Part shown: positions 25,982 to 35,353 of the stretch, in pieces
How positions within the stretch are numbered: the stretch's first letter is position 1
Layout of the letters: every line of letters starts with the position of its first letter
Source: Arthrobacter sp. Soil764
GTDB lineage: Bacteria > Actinomycetota > Actinomycetes > Actinomycetales > Micrococcaceae
Reading direction: 5' to 3'
NCBI RefSeq assembly: GCF_001428075.1
Contig: NZ_LMSI01000002.1
Location: 62,001-126,000, forward strand
DNA: 64,000 nucleotides
Position numbers and translations under genes: made by a program
The notes under the pieces: model-generated
Database searches by the model: none
Told to the model about the DNA's origin: nothing
The model's input: only the letters and a program-made list of their open reading frames with translations

Positions 25982-27586
25982 TTACGGCAGCCCGGCCATC
26001 CGTGCCGCCAGGTGCAGCGCCGCGAGCCGCCCGGTGCCCCGCGGGTCGCCGCCGCACAGCTCGAAAATCCGCTGCAGCCTGTGGTGCATCGACTGCCGCT
26101 CCAGGTGCAGTTCCCGCGCGGACTGCGCCGTGTTGCAGCCTGAGTCCAGCCACACCTGCAGGGTCTCCAGCAGCTGGGACTGCCGCTGCGCATCATGCTC
26201 CAACACTGCGCGCAGGTGCCGGTTGACGAACGCCTCGCGCGCCGAGCCGTCCAGACAGGTCAGGGAGAGGCTCTCCACGGCGGCGTCGTCGGCGTCCACC
26301 ACCACCAGGCCGCGGGCCGGAAACCGCCTGCGCGTCGACGCATTCCGGCGCCGGATCTGGCGCACCTCCAACGTGCGTCGGGCTTCGGCCAGGGACCAGG
26401 CAGCGTCAGCCACCCCACCCGCCACCGGACCCACGGCGATCACCGCATCATGATCCCCTTCCAGACCGCGGAGCGATTCCAGTAGCTGCCGCCGTTCACC
26501 GGCAGTGTCCGTGCAGGGCAGGCCGATCATGACCACCAGTTCGGCGTCGTCCAGGTACGCCGCGCACGGAATGCGTTGTGAGCTCAGGAAGGTTTCGACG
26601 GTGCCACGCAGCTCCTGCGGTGATGCCGCGTGGATAGCTGCCACCACGGCGGGGGAGTCAATGGGGAAGCCGGCAGCCGGCGCGAGCTGCTCCAGGCGCC
26701 ACTCCGGGGCAGAGTGGAGCACTGCCCGCATCAGTTCGGCGCCGGCCAGGGCATGCAGCCCGGGAGGGGTGTGCTGCAGCAGCGCCAGGCCCAGGATGTC
26801 CACGGCGCGTTCCCCCGCCACCTGCGCCAGGGCCAGGTCCGCAGCATCCGGCACACGCACCTCCAGCCGGCCCATGAGGACCCCGCGCACAGGGATGTCC
26901 ACGCTGACCACTGTTTCGCCGGCCACCTTGGAAAACGCGTCCTGCCCGCCTGACTCCGCATCGCCGTCGTCCTCCCAATCCTCCGGCACGGCGCTGCCCA
27001 TGGTGACTCCCCACGGGGAGGTGAGCGTCACGGCGGAACCGGTGATGCCTGCCAGCACGCCCAGGATTTTGTCGAGCGAGGCGCCGTGGGCCAGCTCGGC
27101 AGCCATGGCGCGCGTGCCGGCGTCGGCCTGCTGCAGGTGCCCCACGGACTCGCTGACCAGCATGGAATTGATGGCCTGCATGACGCCCACAAAGGGCACC
27201 ACCTTGCGCAGCTCCACCACTGGTAGGCCGAATTCCTCGGCCTTGGCAAGCATGCCGGCCGGGATTTCCGGCAGGGCGCCGCCGGTCTCGATGGCGAGCG
27301 CCGCAATGCCGCGCTGGGCCAGTTCGCGCACGTATTCTTCGCGTTTGGCCGGCGTGGCCGTGGCCAGCGTAATCCCGCCGCAAAGCAGCAGTTCGCCGCC
27401 CCGGAGCAGGGGAGCGATGTCCAGCACCTCGCTGGAGTGGACCCAGCGGACCGGCTGCGCGTCGGCCACCGCACCCAGCGGATGGACCAGGGGGTCGGCG
27501 GCGGCAAGGGCTGGGTGGGCGAGTATTTCGCCAAGAAACACTGACACGACGTTCCGTAACGTAGTAGGAGGATCTGCTCGACACAT
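25982..27586 (-). CDS. PucR-family transcriptional regulator
   Basis: The 534-aa protein has the N-terminal PucR sensory domain (VRWVHSSEVLDIAPLLRGGELLLCGGITLA, residues about 45-150), a middle GGDEF-like domain and a C-terminal helix-turn-helix (LLETLQVWLDSGCNTAQSARELHLERQSMHHRLQRIFEL). The start is uncertain. ATG 27586 has no ribosome site, and GTG codons at 27547 and 27541 are also possible. An inverted repeat ACGTT-CCGT-AACGT lies at 27549-27562 in this region and may be an operator. It is divergent from the NCS1 permease gene and likely controls it in response to a purine-like or hydantoin-like compound. Confidence 0.88.
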   Translation of the reverse strand: MCRADPPTTLRNVVSVFLGEILAHPALAAADPLVHPLGAVADAQPVRWVHSSEVLDIAPLLRGGELLLCGGITLATATPAKREEYVRELAQRGIAALAIETGGALPEIPAGMLAKAEEFGLPVVELRKVVPFVGVMQAINSMLVSESVGHLQQADAGTRAMAAELAHGASLDKILGVLAGITGSAVTLTSPWGVTMGSAVPEDWEDDGDAESGGQDAFSKVAGETVVSVDIPVRGVLMGRLEVRVPDAADLALAQVAGERAVDILGLALLQHTPPGLHALAGAELMRAVLHSAPEWRLEQLAPAAGFPIDSPAVVAAIHAASPQELRGTVETFLSSQRIPCAAYLDDAELVVMIGLPCTDTAGERRQLLESLRGLEGDHDAVIAVGPVAGGVADAAWSLAEARRTLEVRQIRRRNASTRRRFPARGLVVVDADDAAVESLSLTCLDGSAREAFVNRHLRAVLEHDAQRQSQLLETLQVWLDSGCNTAQSARELHLERQSMHHRLQRIFELCGGDPRGTGRLAALHLAARMAGLP

Positions 27587-27653
27587 CGTATCTTGTTACT
27601 TGTGATGGGGGCCACATAGCCTTTTGGTACTTATCCACCTCACGGAGGCCCCC

Positions 27654-29204
27654 ATGCAAGAAAAGCTTTCACCAGCCACGCACGGCCAACCCGCCCAGGG
27701 CACGCAGGACCACAACGTCGTGGACCACGAAGCCTGGCTGCAGCCCATCCCTGAATCAGCACGAACACGCAAGGTATCCGGCCAGTTCTGGATCTGGGCG
27801 GGCGCCAACCTGGCACCCATCAACTGGGTGCTGGGGGCACTCGGCATCCAGTTGGGACTCGGACTTGCGGACACCGTCACCGTCCTAGTCCTGGGCAACC
27901 TGATCGGCATGCTGCTCTTTGGCTGCTTCGTCCTCCTGGGCCGGAAGACCGGCGCCACCGGCATGGTCCTGGCCCGGGCGGCGTTCGGCCGTCGCGGCAA
28001 CTACCTGCCGGCCGCCATCCAGGCCCTGCTGGTCATCGGCTGGTGCGCGGTCAATACCTGGATCATCCTGGACCTGGTCATGGCGCTCTTCGGAACCCTC
28101 GGCTGGGTTGACCCTGACGCCCCCAACTACGGCTGGAAGATCGGCGTCGCCACCTTCATCATGGCCCTGCAGGTGGCCATCGCCTGGTTCGGCTACAAGG
28201 CCATCGCAGCCTTCGAAAAATGGACCGTACCGCCCACCATCCTCATCCTGGCCGTCATGTCCGCCGTGGCCTGGTTCGGCATGGACATCGACTGGGGCTA
28301 CGCCGGACCCGCCGGCGCCATCCTGGAAGGCTCCGAGCGCATCGCCGCCATGAGCGCCGTCATGACCGCCATCGGCATCGGCTGGGGCATCACCTGGTTC
28401 ACCTACGCCGCTGACTACTCCCGGTTCGTCAGCACCAGCGTCCCCAAGAAGAAGGTCTACCTGGCCTCCGTGCTGGGCCAGTTCATCCCCGTGGTGTGGC
28501 TCGGTGTCCTGGGCGCAAGCCTGGCCACCAACAGCGGGGAAATCGATCCCGGCAAACTGATCGTCCTGAACTTCGGCGCCATGGCGCTGCCGGTGCTGCT
28601 CATGGTGCTCCACGGCCCCATCGCCACCAACATCCTGAACATCTACACCTTCTCCGTGGCCACCCAGGCCCTGGACATCTCCATCAGCCGCCGCAAGCTC
28701 AACCTGTTCGTCGGCGTCTTCTCGCTCGCCGCCGTCGTCTTCTTCATCTTCCAGGAGGACTTCGCCGCGGTGCTCGACGCCTGGCTGATCGGCCTGGTGG
28801 CCTGGGTGGCCGCCTGGGGCGGAATCATGCTGGTGCACTACTTCTGGCTGGACAAGCGCTGGCCCGGTGAGCCGGAGCGCCTGTTCGACGGCGTGGGCAC
28901 CAAGCGGCTGCCCGGCGTCAATTGGGCGGGCATCATTGCCCTCCTGGCCGGCATCTTCGCCACCTGGCTGTTCATGTACGGACTGATCCCCATCATGCAG
29001 GGCCCCATCGCAGTGGCCCTGGGCGGCTGGGACCTGTCCTGGCTGGCCGGCGGACTGACCAGCGCCGGGGTGTACGCCATCCTCGGGCCGCGGCAGCACA
29101 TCCGCTACCTGGCCCTGGAGCCCCGCGCCGCACAGAAGGCGGATGCCGCTCCCGGAACAGACGGCACGGCGGCGGAGAGCTCGCCCGCCCTTCCCGCCCT
29201 CTAG
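27654..29204 (+). CDS. NCS1-family nucleobase/hydantoin permease
   Basis: ATG 27654 has CGGAGG six bases upstream. The 516-aa protein has twelve membrane segments with NCS1 signatures: FWIWAGANLAPINWVLGALGIQLGL in segment 1, GRRGNYLPAAIQALLVIGWCAVNTW, and WFTYAADYSRFV in the middle. It resembles the CodB/PucI side of the family. The purine- or creatinine-derived substrate is inferred from neighbours (PucR, a CE4 deacetylase and an M20 hydrolase). It is the first gene of a likely operon. Confidence 0.88.
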   Translation: MQEKLSPATHGQPAQGTQDHNVVDHEAWLQPIPESARTRKVSGQFWIWAGANLAPINWVLGALGIQLGLGLADTVTVLVLGNLIGMLLFGCFVLLGRKTGATGMVLARAAFGRRGNYLPAAIQALLVIGWCAVNTWIILDLVMALFGTLGWVDPDAPNYGWKIGVATFIMALQVAIAWFGYKAIAAFEKWTVPPTILILAVMSAVAWFGMDIDWGYAGPAGAILEGSERIAAMSAVMTAIGIGWGITWFTYAADYSRFVSTSVPKKKVYLASVLGQFIPVVWLGVLGASLATNSGEIDPGKLIVLNFGAMALPVLLMVLHGPIATNILNIYTFSVATQALDISISRRKLNLFVGVFSLAAVVFFIFQEDFAAVLDAWLIGLVAWVAAWGGIMLVHYFWLDKRWPGEPERLFDGVGTKRLPGVNWAGIIALLAGIFATWLFMYGLIPIMQGPIAVALGGWDLSWLAGGLTSAGVYAILGPRQHIRYLALEPRAAQKADAAPGTDGTAAESSPALPAL

Positions 29205-29266
29205 GCAACCCCACCTTCTTCCCCCACACCTGGCGGGTGCACTGCGCCCGCCAGAAAGGATTTCCC

Positions 29267-30214
29267 GTGAACCAGCCCGCCATCGCGGACGCCCTGCATC
29301 CCATCACCTGGCCGGACGGCGCCAAGGCCGCCGCATCCTTCACCTTCGATGTGGACGCCGAATCCTGCACCATTGCCCACGATCCCAGCAGCACCCGGCG
29401 GATGTCGCTGATGAGCCACCAGTCCTACGGCCCGAAGGTCGCGGTGCCGCGGCTCCTGGCGATCCTGGCCCGCCAGGACATCCGGGCCACCTTCTTCATC
29501 CCCGGCTTCACCGCCGAGTCCTACCCGGACGTGGTGCGGCGGATTGTGGACGGCGGGCACGAGGTAGCGCACCACGGCTACCTGCACGAACCAATGCAGG
29601 GCATCGACGCCGCCACCGAAGCCGACTACATCGACCGCGGCCTGGAAGCCCTGGCCAAGGTGGCCGGAGTCCGGCCGGTGGGCTACCGGGCGCCTTGGTG
29701 GGAACTTAACTGGCACTCCCCGGGGCTGCTGGCGGACCGCGGCTTCCTCTACGATTCCAGCCTGCTCGACGGCGACGCCCCCTACCGCTTCGCCGTTGCC
29801 GCGGACGATCCCCGGGACATCGTGGAGATTCCGGTGGACTGGACCCTTGACGACTGGGAACAGTACGCCTTCTACCCCGGCGTGACGGGCAGCGGCGTCA
29901 TCGAAAGCCCGGGCAAGGTCCTGGAGATGTGGGCCCTCGAAGCCGAGGCCCACCACTCCCAGGGCAGCTGCTTCGTGCTGACCAACCACCCGTTCATCTC
30001 CGGCCGGCCGTCCAAGGCGGTGGCGCTGGAGCAGCTCATCGAGCGGGTGAAGTCGATGGACGGCATGTGGGTGACCACCATGGAACAGATTGCGCTGCAC
30101 ACCAAGGCCACGGTCACCGAGGTCCACACCCACGCGCGGATTGACGTGCCGGTATTCCCGGGCGCGGGTGCGCAGTTCAAGCCGGCTGTGGTGCGGCAGG
30201 GGGTGCTGGCCTAG
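29267..30214 (+). CDS. Polysaccharide deacetylase-like (CE4/PuuE-type) hydrolase
   Basis: GTG 29267 is preceded by AGAAAGGA and gives 315 aa. Motifs of the NodB/CE4 fold are present: SFTFDVDAES with metal Asp residues, GHEVAHHGYLHE with the H-x3-H type ligands, and VGYRAPWWELNW. It has no signal peptide. Cytosolic members of this family next to permeases and PucR genes are allantoinase-like (PuuE) amidohydrolases rather than sugar deacetylases, which fits nitrogen use here. A GC hairpin (CTGGCGGG/CCCGCCAG) at 29230-29254 lies just before the ribosome-binding site and could tune its translation. Confidence 0.82.
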   Translation: MNQPAIADALHPITWPDGAKAAASFTFDVDAESCTIAHDPSSTRRMSLMSHQSYGPKVAVPRLLAILARQDIRATFFIPGFTAESYPDVVRRIVDGGHEVAHHGYLHEPMQGIDAATEADYIDRGLEALAKVAGVRPVGYRAPWWELNWHSPGLLADRGFLYDSSLLDGDAPYRFAVAADDPRDIVEIPVDWTLDDWEQYAFYPGVTGSGVIESPGKVLEMWALEAEAHHSQGSCFVLTNHPFISGRPSKAVALEQLIERVKSMDGMWVTTMEQIALHTKATVTEVHTHARIDVPVFPGAGAQFKPAVVRQGVLA

Positions 30215-30228
30215 CGTCCGCGGGCAAG

Positions 30229-30267
30229 GAAGCGGCCGGTGGTGGATCTCCCGCCACCGGCCGCTTC
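30229..30267 (+). terminator. Hairpin terminator
   Basis: Arms GAAGCGGCCGGTGG and CCACCGGCCGCTTC with an 11-nt loop, followed by TTG, lie 15 bases after the deacetylase stop. The M20 gene after it may therefore have its own promoter. Confidence 0.75.
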
Positions 30268-30347
30268 TTGCTGCTCATGGACACCATCGGCCGGCGCAGC
30301 CTATGGTGGCCGGAAGGGCCGGTGCAGCCCGCCGGGAGGAGCCTTCG

Positions 30348-31580
30348 ATGGAAATTGTGCGCAGCGGTACCGACGGCATTGAGTGGGAGCTGGCCTGGCA
30401 GGTCCCGCTCTACGAGCAGTTCCACCGGCACCCGGAACTCGGCCTTGCCGAACACCAGACCTCCGCAGCCGTTGCGGCGCAACTGGCCGGCTGGGGTTTC
30501 GATGTCCGGCAGTTCGGCGGCACTGGCGTGGTGGGCGTCCTTGCCAACGGAGCCGGCCCGGGCGTACTGGCCCGGGCGGACATGGACGCCCTCCCGGTCA
30601 CCGAGGCGACGGGGGCAAACTACGCCTCCACCACCCCAGGCGTGATGCACGCCTGCGCCCATGACATGCACGTGGTGGCCCTGCTCGGCGCGGCAAAGTA
30701 CCTGTCTGAGCACCTCCATATCTGGCAAGGCACCTACACCGTGCTGTTCCAGCCGGCGGAGGAGACGGCGGCGGGCTCGCAGGTAATGCTCGACGACGGC
30801 CTGGCCGCCGGCATCCCGCGGCCGGACGTCGCGCTGGCCCAGCACGTCATGCCTACCGAGGCAGGAACCATCGGCACCACCCCGGGCCCTGTGCTGTCGG
30901 CAGGCGACTCGGTGCGGATCACCGTCCACGGCCGCGGTGCCCACGGCTCCATGCCGCACAAATCAGTCGATCCGGTGGTGCTGGCCGCCTCAATTGTCCT
31001 CCGCCTGCAGACGGTGGTGTCCCGCGAAACGACGCCGGGGGAATTCGCCGTGCTGACCGTTGGATCCGTGACGGCCGGGGCCACGGCCAATATCATCCCG
31101 GACCGGGCCGAGCTGCTGCTCAATCTCCGCACATACAGCATGGAGGTGCGGGCGGCGATGATGGCCGCGATCGAGCGGATTGTGCGCGGCGAGTGCATAG
31201 CTGCAGGCTGTCCGCAGGAACCGGAGTTCGAGTATTACGATCAGTACCCGCTGACCAGCAATGACGCTCAAGCCAACGCCCGGGTCACGGCAGCCTTCAC
31301 CAGGACCTTCGGTGCTGACGCCGTTTACCGCACCGCCCCACAGACGGCATCCGAGGACTTCAGCCGCATCCCCGACGCATTCGGCATCCCCTACGTGTAC
31401 TGGGTGGTCGGCTCCGCGCCCCCGGAAACCTACCGGCGGGCAGTGGCCAACGGCACGTTGGACGCGGACATCCCGGCCAACCACTCGCCGTCGTTCCTGC
31501 CCGCCGTGGACCCCACCCTCGGCGTGGCCACCCGGGCCCAGGCCGCCGCCGCGCTCGCGTTCCTTGCGGGGACTGTTTAG
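30348..31580 (+). CDS. M20-family amidohydrolase
   Basis: ATG 30348 has GGGAGGA upstream; the frame before it is not protein-like. The 410-aa protein has the M20D signatures: YEQFHRHPELGLAEHQTS, LARADMDALPVTEATG, GVMHACAHDMHV, LFQPAEETAAGSQVML with the catalytic Glu, and a dimerisation domain with VHGRGAHGSMPHKSVDPV. The end has NHSPSFLPAVD. It would hydrolyse an N-acyl or N-carbamoyl amino acid. The 3' end overlaps the convergent regulator gene by 4 nt. Confidence 0.88.
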   Translation: MEIVRSGTDGIEWELAWQVPLYEQFHRHPELGLAEHQTSAAVAAQLAGWGFDVRQFGGTGVVGVLANGAGPGVLARADMDALPVTEATGANYASTTPGVMHACAHDMHVVALLGAAKYLSEHLHIWQGTYTVLFQPAEETAAGSQVMLDDGLAAGIPRPDVALAQHVMPTEAGTIGTTPGPVLSAGDSVRITVHGRGAHGSMPHKSVDPVVLAASIVLRLQTVVSRETTPGEFAVLTVGSVTAGATANIIPDRAELLLNLRTYSMEVRAAMMAAIERIVRGECIAAGCPQEPEFEYYDQYPLTSNDAQANARVTAAFTRTFGADAVYRTAPQTASEDFSRIPDAFGIPYVYWVVGSAPPETYRRAVANGTLDADIPANHSPSFLPAVDPTLGVATRAQAAAALAFLAGTV

Positions 31581-32413
31581 CCGGCCACGGCCATGAGTGA
31601 CGTCATCTGTGCTGCGGCATCGCTGCCCGGGGCCGGCGTGTACACCACGATGTGCAGGTCCGGGCGGTCGGAGGGGGAGACCTGGTGGTGTTCGAGCTGG
31701 AGGACCCCCACTGCCGGGTGGTGGAAAAGCCGCTCGCGGGATTCGAAGCCCAGGATGTCGTACAGGTCCCAGCCCTGCCGGAACTCCGGGCTGGCTTCCT
31801 TGAGCCGTTCCACCTGGTATTGAATGTCAGGATCGCCCAGCCGCTGACCGGTTTCGGCCCGGAACTCGGCAAGGAACCGCTTGCTGGTGGTGTCCCAGTC
31901 CGGGAGCAGGTCCCGGACATAGGGGTCCGTGAACACCAGCCACAGCAGGTTCCGGTCCGCCGGCGGCACCGTGGCGATGTTCGGGTAGAGCGCCGCATAG
32001 GCCTTGTTCCAGCCGGCCACGCCCCAGTCCGGGAACAGGGCAAAGGACGGACTCGGGTCCAGCGCATCCATCAGCCGCTGGATATGGGGTGGGGCGGTGT
32101 CTGCCGCGGGGCCGGCAGGGGCGGCGGATGCGTAGCCGCCAAGGGACAGGACATAGCCAAGGCCGGTGGGGGAAAGATGCAGCGCGCGGCTGAGGGCTTC
32201 CAGGACCTGGCGTGACGGGCTGATGTCCCTGCCCTGTTCAAGCCAGGTATACCAGGTGACGCTGACGCCGGACAGGAAGGCCACCTCTTCGCGGCGGAGC
32301 CCGCGCTCGCGGCTGCGGCCGATCGGCGGCAGGCCGTAATCGGCCCGCAGCGCCTGGTCCCGGCGGGCCCGCAGGAAGAGGCCAAGTTCTTTGCGCCGGC
32401 CGGGATCACTCAC
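31577..32413 (-). CDS. XRE-family regulator with MmyB-like domain
   Basis: The 278-aa protein has an N-terminal helix-turn-helix ([29 protein letters not shown]) and the MmyB-type ligand domain ([30 protein letters not shown] ... [31 protein letters not shown]). GTG 32413 is supported by TAGTAT six bases upstream, so the transcript is leaderless. Its DNA-binding helix differs from the two other MmyB regulators here, and its own upstream DNA lacks their shared motif, so it probably has a separate target. It lies divergent to ilvD. Confidence 0.85.
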   Translation of the reverse strand: MSDPGRRKELGLFLRARRDQALRADYGLPPIGRSRERGLRREEVAFLSGVSVTWYTWLEQGRDISPSRQVLEALSRALHLSPTGLGYVLSLGGYASAAPAGPAADTAPPHIQRLMDALDPSPSFALFPDWGVAGWNKAYAALYPNIATVPPADRNLLWLVFTDPYVRDLLPDWDTTSKRFLAEFRAETGQRLGDPDIQYQVERLKEASPEFRQGWDLYDILGFESRERLFHHPAVGVLQLEHHQVSPSDRPDLHIVVYTPAPGSDAAAQMTSLMAVAG

Positions 32414-32452
32414 CCGTAAATACTATTACTCTGGTACTCCTACTACTAGTAG
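32414..32452 (-). promoter_or_regulatory. Promoter and repeat-rich operator region between the MmyB regulator and ilvD
   Basis: An AT-rich patch with repeated TACTA/TACTC units and the palindrome CTACTAGTAG (32443-32452) surrounds the regulator's -10 box TAGTAT (minus strand, 32425-32420). The composition stands out from the flanks. Autoregulatory binding is an inference. Confidence 0.5.
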
Positions 32453-32498
32453 CAGCGCCGTCTTCCACCCGGCTGCCCGGGCCAGCAGGATGGTAACC

Positions 32499-34358
32499 AT
32501 GCCTGCACTCCGCTCAAAAACAGTCACCCATGGCCGCAACATGGCCGGCGCCCGCGCACTGCTGCGCGCCTCCGGCGTCGCCAACTCTGACATCGGCAAG
32601 CCGATCATCGCCGTGGCCAACAGCTTCACCGAATTCGTTCCCGGCCACACCCACCTCGCCCCCGTGGGCCGGATCGTCTCGGACGCGATCCTTGCCGCCG
32701 GCGCCGTGCCGCGCGAGTTCAACACCATTGCCGTGGACGACGGCATCGCCATGGGCCACAGCGGCATGCTCTATTCGCTGCCTTCCCGTGACCTGATCGC
32801 CGACTCCGTGGAGTACATGGTCAACGCCCACTGCGCCGACGCCCTGGTCTGCATCTCCAACTGCGACAAGATCACCCCGGGCATGCTCATGGCCGCGCTG
32901 CGCCTGAACATCCCCGTGGTCTTCGTCTCCGGCGGCCCCATGGAGGCCGGCCGCGTGACCCTGACCGACGGCTCCGTCCGCTCGCTGGACCTGGTCAATG
33001 CCATTGCCGATGCCGTGGACGAATCCATCTCCGATGCTGACATCAACCTCATCGAAGAGAACGCCTGCCCCACCTGCGGTTCCTGCTCCGGCATGTTCAC
33101 GGCCAACTCCATGAACTGCCTTGCCGAGGCCATCGGTCTGGCCCTGCCCGGCAACGGCTCCGTGCTGGCCACCCACACCGCGCGGAAGGCGCTGTACGAG
33201 AAAGCCGGCCGCACCGTCGTCGACCTCGTCAAGCGCTACTACGACGGCGACGACGAGTCAGTGCTGCCGCGCTCCATTGCCACCGCCAAGGCCTTCGACA
33301 ATGCCATGGCCCTGGACATCTCCATGGGCGGCTCCACCAACACCATCCTGCACCTGCTCGCCGCGGCCCAGGAGGCGGGCGTGGATTATGGCCTGGCCGA
33401 GATGGACGCCAAATCGCGCCAGGTGCCCTGCCTGGCCAAGGTGGCACCGAACGTGGCCAAGGACAAGACCTACTACATGGAGGACGTGCACCGCGCAGGC
33501 GGCATCCCGGCACTGCTGGGCGAGCTGAACCGCGGCGGCCTCCTGCACAAGGACGTCCACTCCGTGCACTCCAATGACCTGGACGGCTGGCTGGACGACT
33601 GGGACATCCGAGGCGGCAAGGCCACCGAAGAAGCAAAAGCGCTCTGGCATGCGGCTCCCGGCGGCGTCCGCTCCTCCACCGCGTTCTCCCAGTCAAATGT
33701 ATGGACCTCCCTGGACACCGACGCCGCCGAAGGCTGCATCCGCTCCGTGGAGCACGCCTACTCCAAGGACGGCGGCCTGGCCGTGCTCCGCGGCAACGTG
33801 GCCATCGACGGCGCCGTGGTGAAGACCGCCGGCGTGGACGAGTCCATCTGGACCTTCTCCGGCCCGGCCGTGGTGTGCGAGTCCCAGGACGAGGCAGTGG
33901 AAAAGATCCTGAACAAGACCATCAAGGAGGGCGACGTGGTGGTCATCCGCTACGAAGGCCCCAAGGGCGGTCCGGGCATGCAGGAGATGCTCTACCCCAC
34001 GTCCTTCCTCAAGGGCCGCGGCCTGGGCAAGAAGTGCGCCCTCATCACGGACGGCCGCTTCTCCGGCGGCACCTCCGGCCTGTCAATCGGCCACATCTCC
34101 CCGGAGGCTGCCTCCGGGGGCGCCATCGCCCTGGTGGAGGACGGCGACATCATCAGCATCGACATCACGCAGCGCTCCCTGCAGCTGGAGGTCTCCGACG
34201 AGATCCTGGCAGAACGCCGCGAGAAACTGCTGGTCAACGGCGGGTACAAGCCCAAGGACCGGGACCGCCAGGTGTCCGCTGCCCTGCGCGCCTACGCCGC
34301 CATGGCCACCTCCGCGGACAAGGGCGCCGTCCGGGACGTGTCCCTGCTGGAGCGGTAA
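32499..34358 (+). CDS. ilvD: Dihydroxy-acid dehydratase
   Basis: The ATG at 32499 begins [21 protein letters not shown], colinear with the E. coli-type enzyme; AGGATGG lies upstream. The 619-aa length fits that long form. Iron-sulfur ligands and motifs are present: [33 protein letters not shown], and late [19 protein letters not shown]. It dehydrates 2,3-dihydroxy acids to 2-keto acids in valine, leucine and isoleucine synthesis, with an Fe-S cluster. It is not clustered with other ilv genes here, so it may be a second copy or serve a sugar-acid pathway. Confidence 0.93.
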   Translation: MPALRSKTVTHGRNMAGARALLRASGVANSDIGKPIIAVANSFTEFVPGHTHLAPVGRIVSDAILAAGAVPREFNTIAVDDGIAMGHSGMLYSLPSRDLIADSVEYMVNAHCADALVCISNCDKITPGMLMAALRLNIPVVFVSGGPMEAGRVTLTDGSVRSLDLVNAIADAVDESISDADINLIEENACPTCGSCSGMFTANSMNCLAEAIGLALPGNGSVLATHTARKALYEKAGRTVVDLVKRYYDGDDESVLPRSIATAKAFDNAMALDISMGGSTNTILHLLAAAQEAGVDYGLAEMDAKSRQVPCLAKVAPNVAKDKTYYMEDVHRAGGIPALLGELNRGGLLHKDVHSVHSNDLDGWLDDWDIRGGKATEEAKALWHAAPGGVRSSTAFSQSNVWTSLDTDAAEGCIRSVEHAYSKDGGLAVLRGNVAIDGAVVKTAGVDESIWTFSGPAVVCESQDEAVEKILNKTIKEGDVVVIRYEGPKGGPGMQEMLYPTSFLKGRGLGKKCALITDGRFSGGTSGLSIGHISPEAASGGAIALVEDGDIISIDITQRSLQLEVSDEILAERREKLLVNGGYKPKDRDRQVSAALRAYAAMATSADKGAVRDVSLLER

Positions 34359-34374
34359 CGCTGGAGCGGTAACG
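34347..34374 (+). repeat. Tandem 14-bp duplication at the ilvD stop codon
   Basis: CTGGAGCGGTAACG occurs twice in a row, covering the last two sense codons and the TAA of ilvD and then repeating them outside the gene. It is a small local duplication that leaves the protein unchanged. Confidence 0.9.
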
Positions 34375-34382
34375 CGGCTGCC

Positions 34383-34425
34383 GGCGGGGGGAGGGGAGAG
34401 GCAGGTCCTTCAGCCCTCCCCCGCC
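34383..34425 (+). terminator. Hairpin terminator of ilvD
   Basis: GGCGGGGGGAGGG pairs with CCCTCCCCCGCC around an 18-nt loop, 24 bases after the ilvD stop. There is no T-run. Confidence 0.55.
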
Positions 34426-34534
34426 CGGGCATGCCGCGCCACACCTGAAGCGCGTACGGGGGACGCCATGACGTCCCATGTCAACGGGCCAAAGGTCCGG
34501 TTTCAGCCTCCTGCGGTGACGGTACCCTGTTGAC

Positions 34535-35353
34535 ATGGTGCAGGAATTTTCCGATTACCGTGCGGAAGGCATCCTGCTTGCTGGGGCAGGTCGAGCCATC
34601 CTGCTGCAGCTTGCCAATCCGGGAATCGGCAGGGGCGTGGCCGAACACAGTACGTTCACCGAGCGCCCCGTCAACAGGCTTAAAGGCACACTGACCTACG
34701 TCTACGCGGTGGTCTACGGAAACGACGAGCAGGTGAAGGAGGTCCGCCGCAGGGTAAACCGGGCCCACGTTCCCGTTCGACGGCCCGCAGATAAAGCCTC
34801 CGCCGGATACAGCGCCTTTGATCCGGAGCTGCAGCTCTGGGTGGTGGCCACGCTCTACGACACCGCTCTCACCATCATTGAGAAAATCTACGGCCCGCTG
34901 GACGACGCCGCTGCCGACGCGATGTACCGGGACTACGCGCGGATTGGCACCGCCCTGCAGCTTCCGCCGGGCATGTGGCCGAAGGACCGGGCCGAGTTCG
35001 GCCGCTACTGGGCAGAACGCGTCTCCACCCTGCGGGCGGAGTACCCCGGTGTGAGGGTTGCCCGCGGCCTGCTGTTTCCCAGGCACACCGCCCTTTGGTA
35101 CCGCGCCATCATCCCTCCGGCCAGGTTCCTCACCGCCGGGCTCCTTCCCGAGCAGCTGCGGAAAGATTTCGGCCTGGCCTGGAGCGACCAGCACGAGCGC
35201 CGCTTCCACCGGACGTTCCGAATCCTGGCCGTGGCCTACCCAAAGCTGCCGCCGGGCATCAGGTACTGGTTCAAGGATTACTGCCTGCGCGAACTCGACA
35301 GGGACCTGAAAAGGAACCCCCAGCCAAGCCAGCATCTGGGGATCAGTGCCTAG
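34535..35353 (+). CDS. DUF2236 / MpaB-type oxygenase
   Basis: The 272-aa protein has the features of the DUF2236 (latex-oxygenase-like, MpaB) family: an early GAGRAILLQLANPGIGRGVAEHS, RLKGTLTYVYAVVYG, and the HVPVRRP region, then FDPELQLWVVATLYDTAL. Family members are haem b oxygenases with a conserved His. TACCCT lies six bases before the ATG and no Shine-Dalgarno is present, so leaderless translation is likely. It overlaps the DUF817 gene by 8 nt. Confidence 0.82.
   Translation: MVQEFSDYRAEGILLAGAGRAILLQLANPGIGRGVAEHSTFTERPVNRLKGTLTYVYAVVYGNDEQVKEVRRRVNRAHVPVRRPADKASAGYSAFDPELQLWVVATLYDTALTIIEKIYGPLDDAAADAMYRDYARIGTALQLPPGMWPKDRAEFGRYWAERVSTLRAEYPGVRVARGLLFPRHTALWYRAIIPPARFLTAGLLPEQLRKDFGLAWSDQHERRFHRTFRILAVAYPKLPPGIRYWFKDYCLRELDRDLKRNPQPSQHLGISA

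Noticed and set aside
27885..29099. A 404-codon minus-strand frame opposite the NCS1 permease
   Set aside because: It mirrors a membrane-protein gene and is made of His/Asp/Gly/Gln runs without any fold signature.
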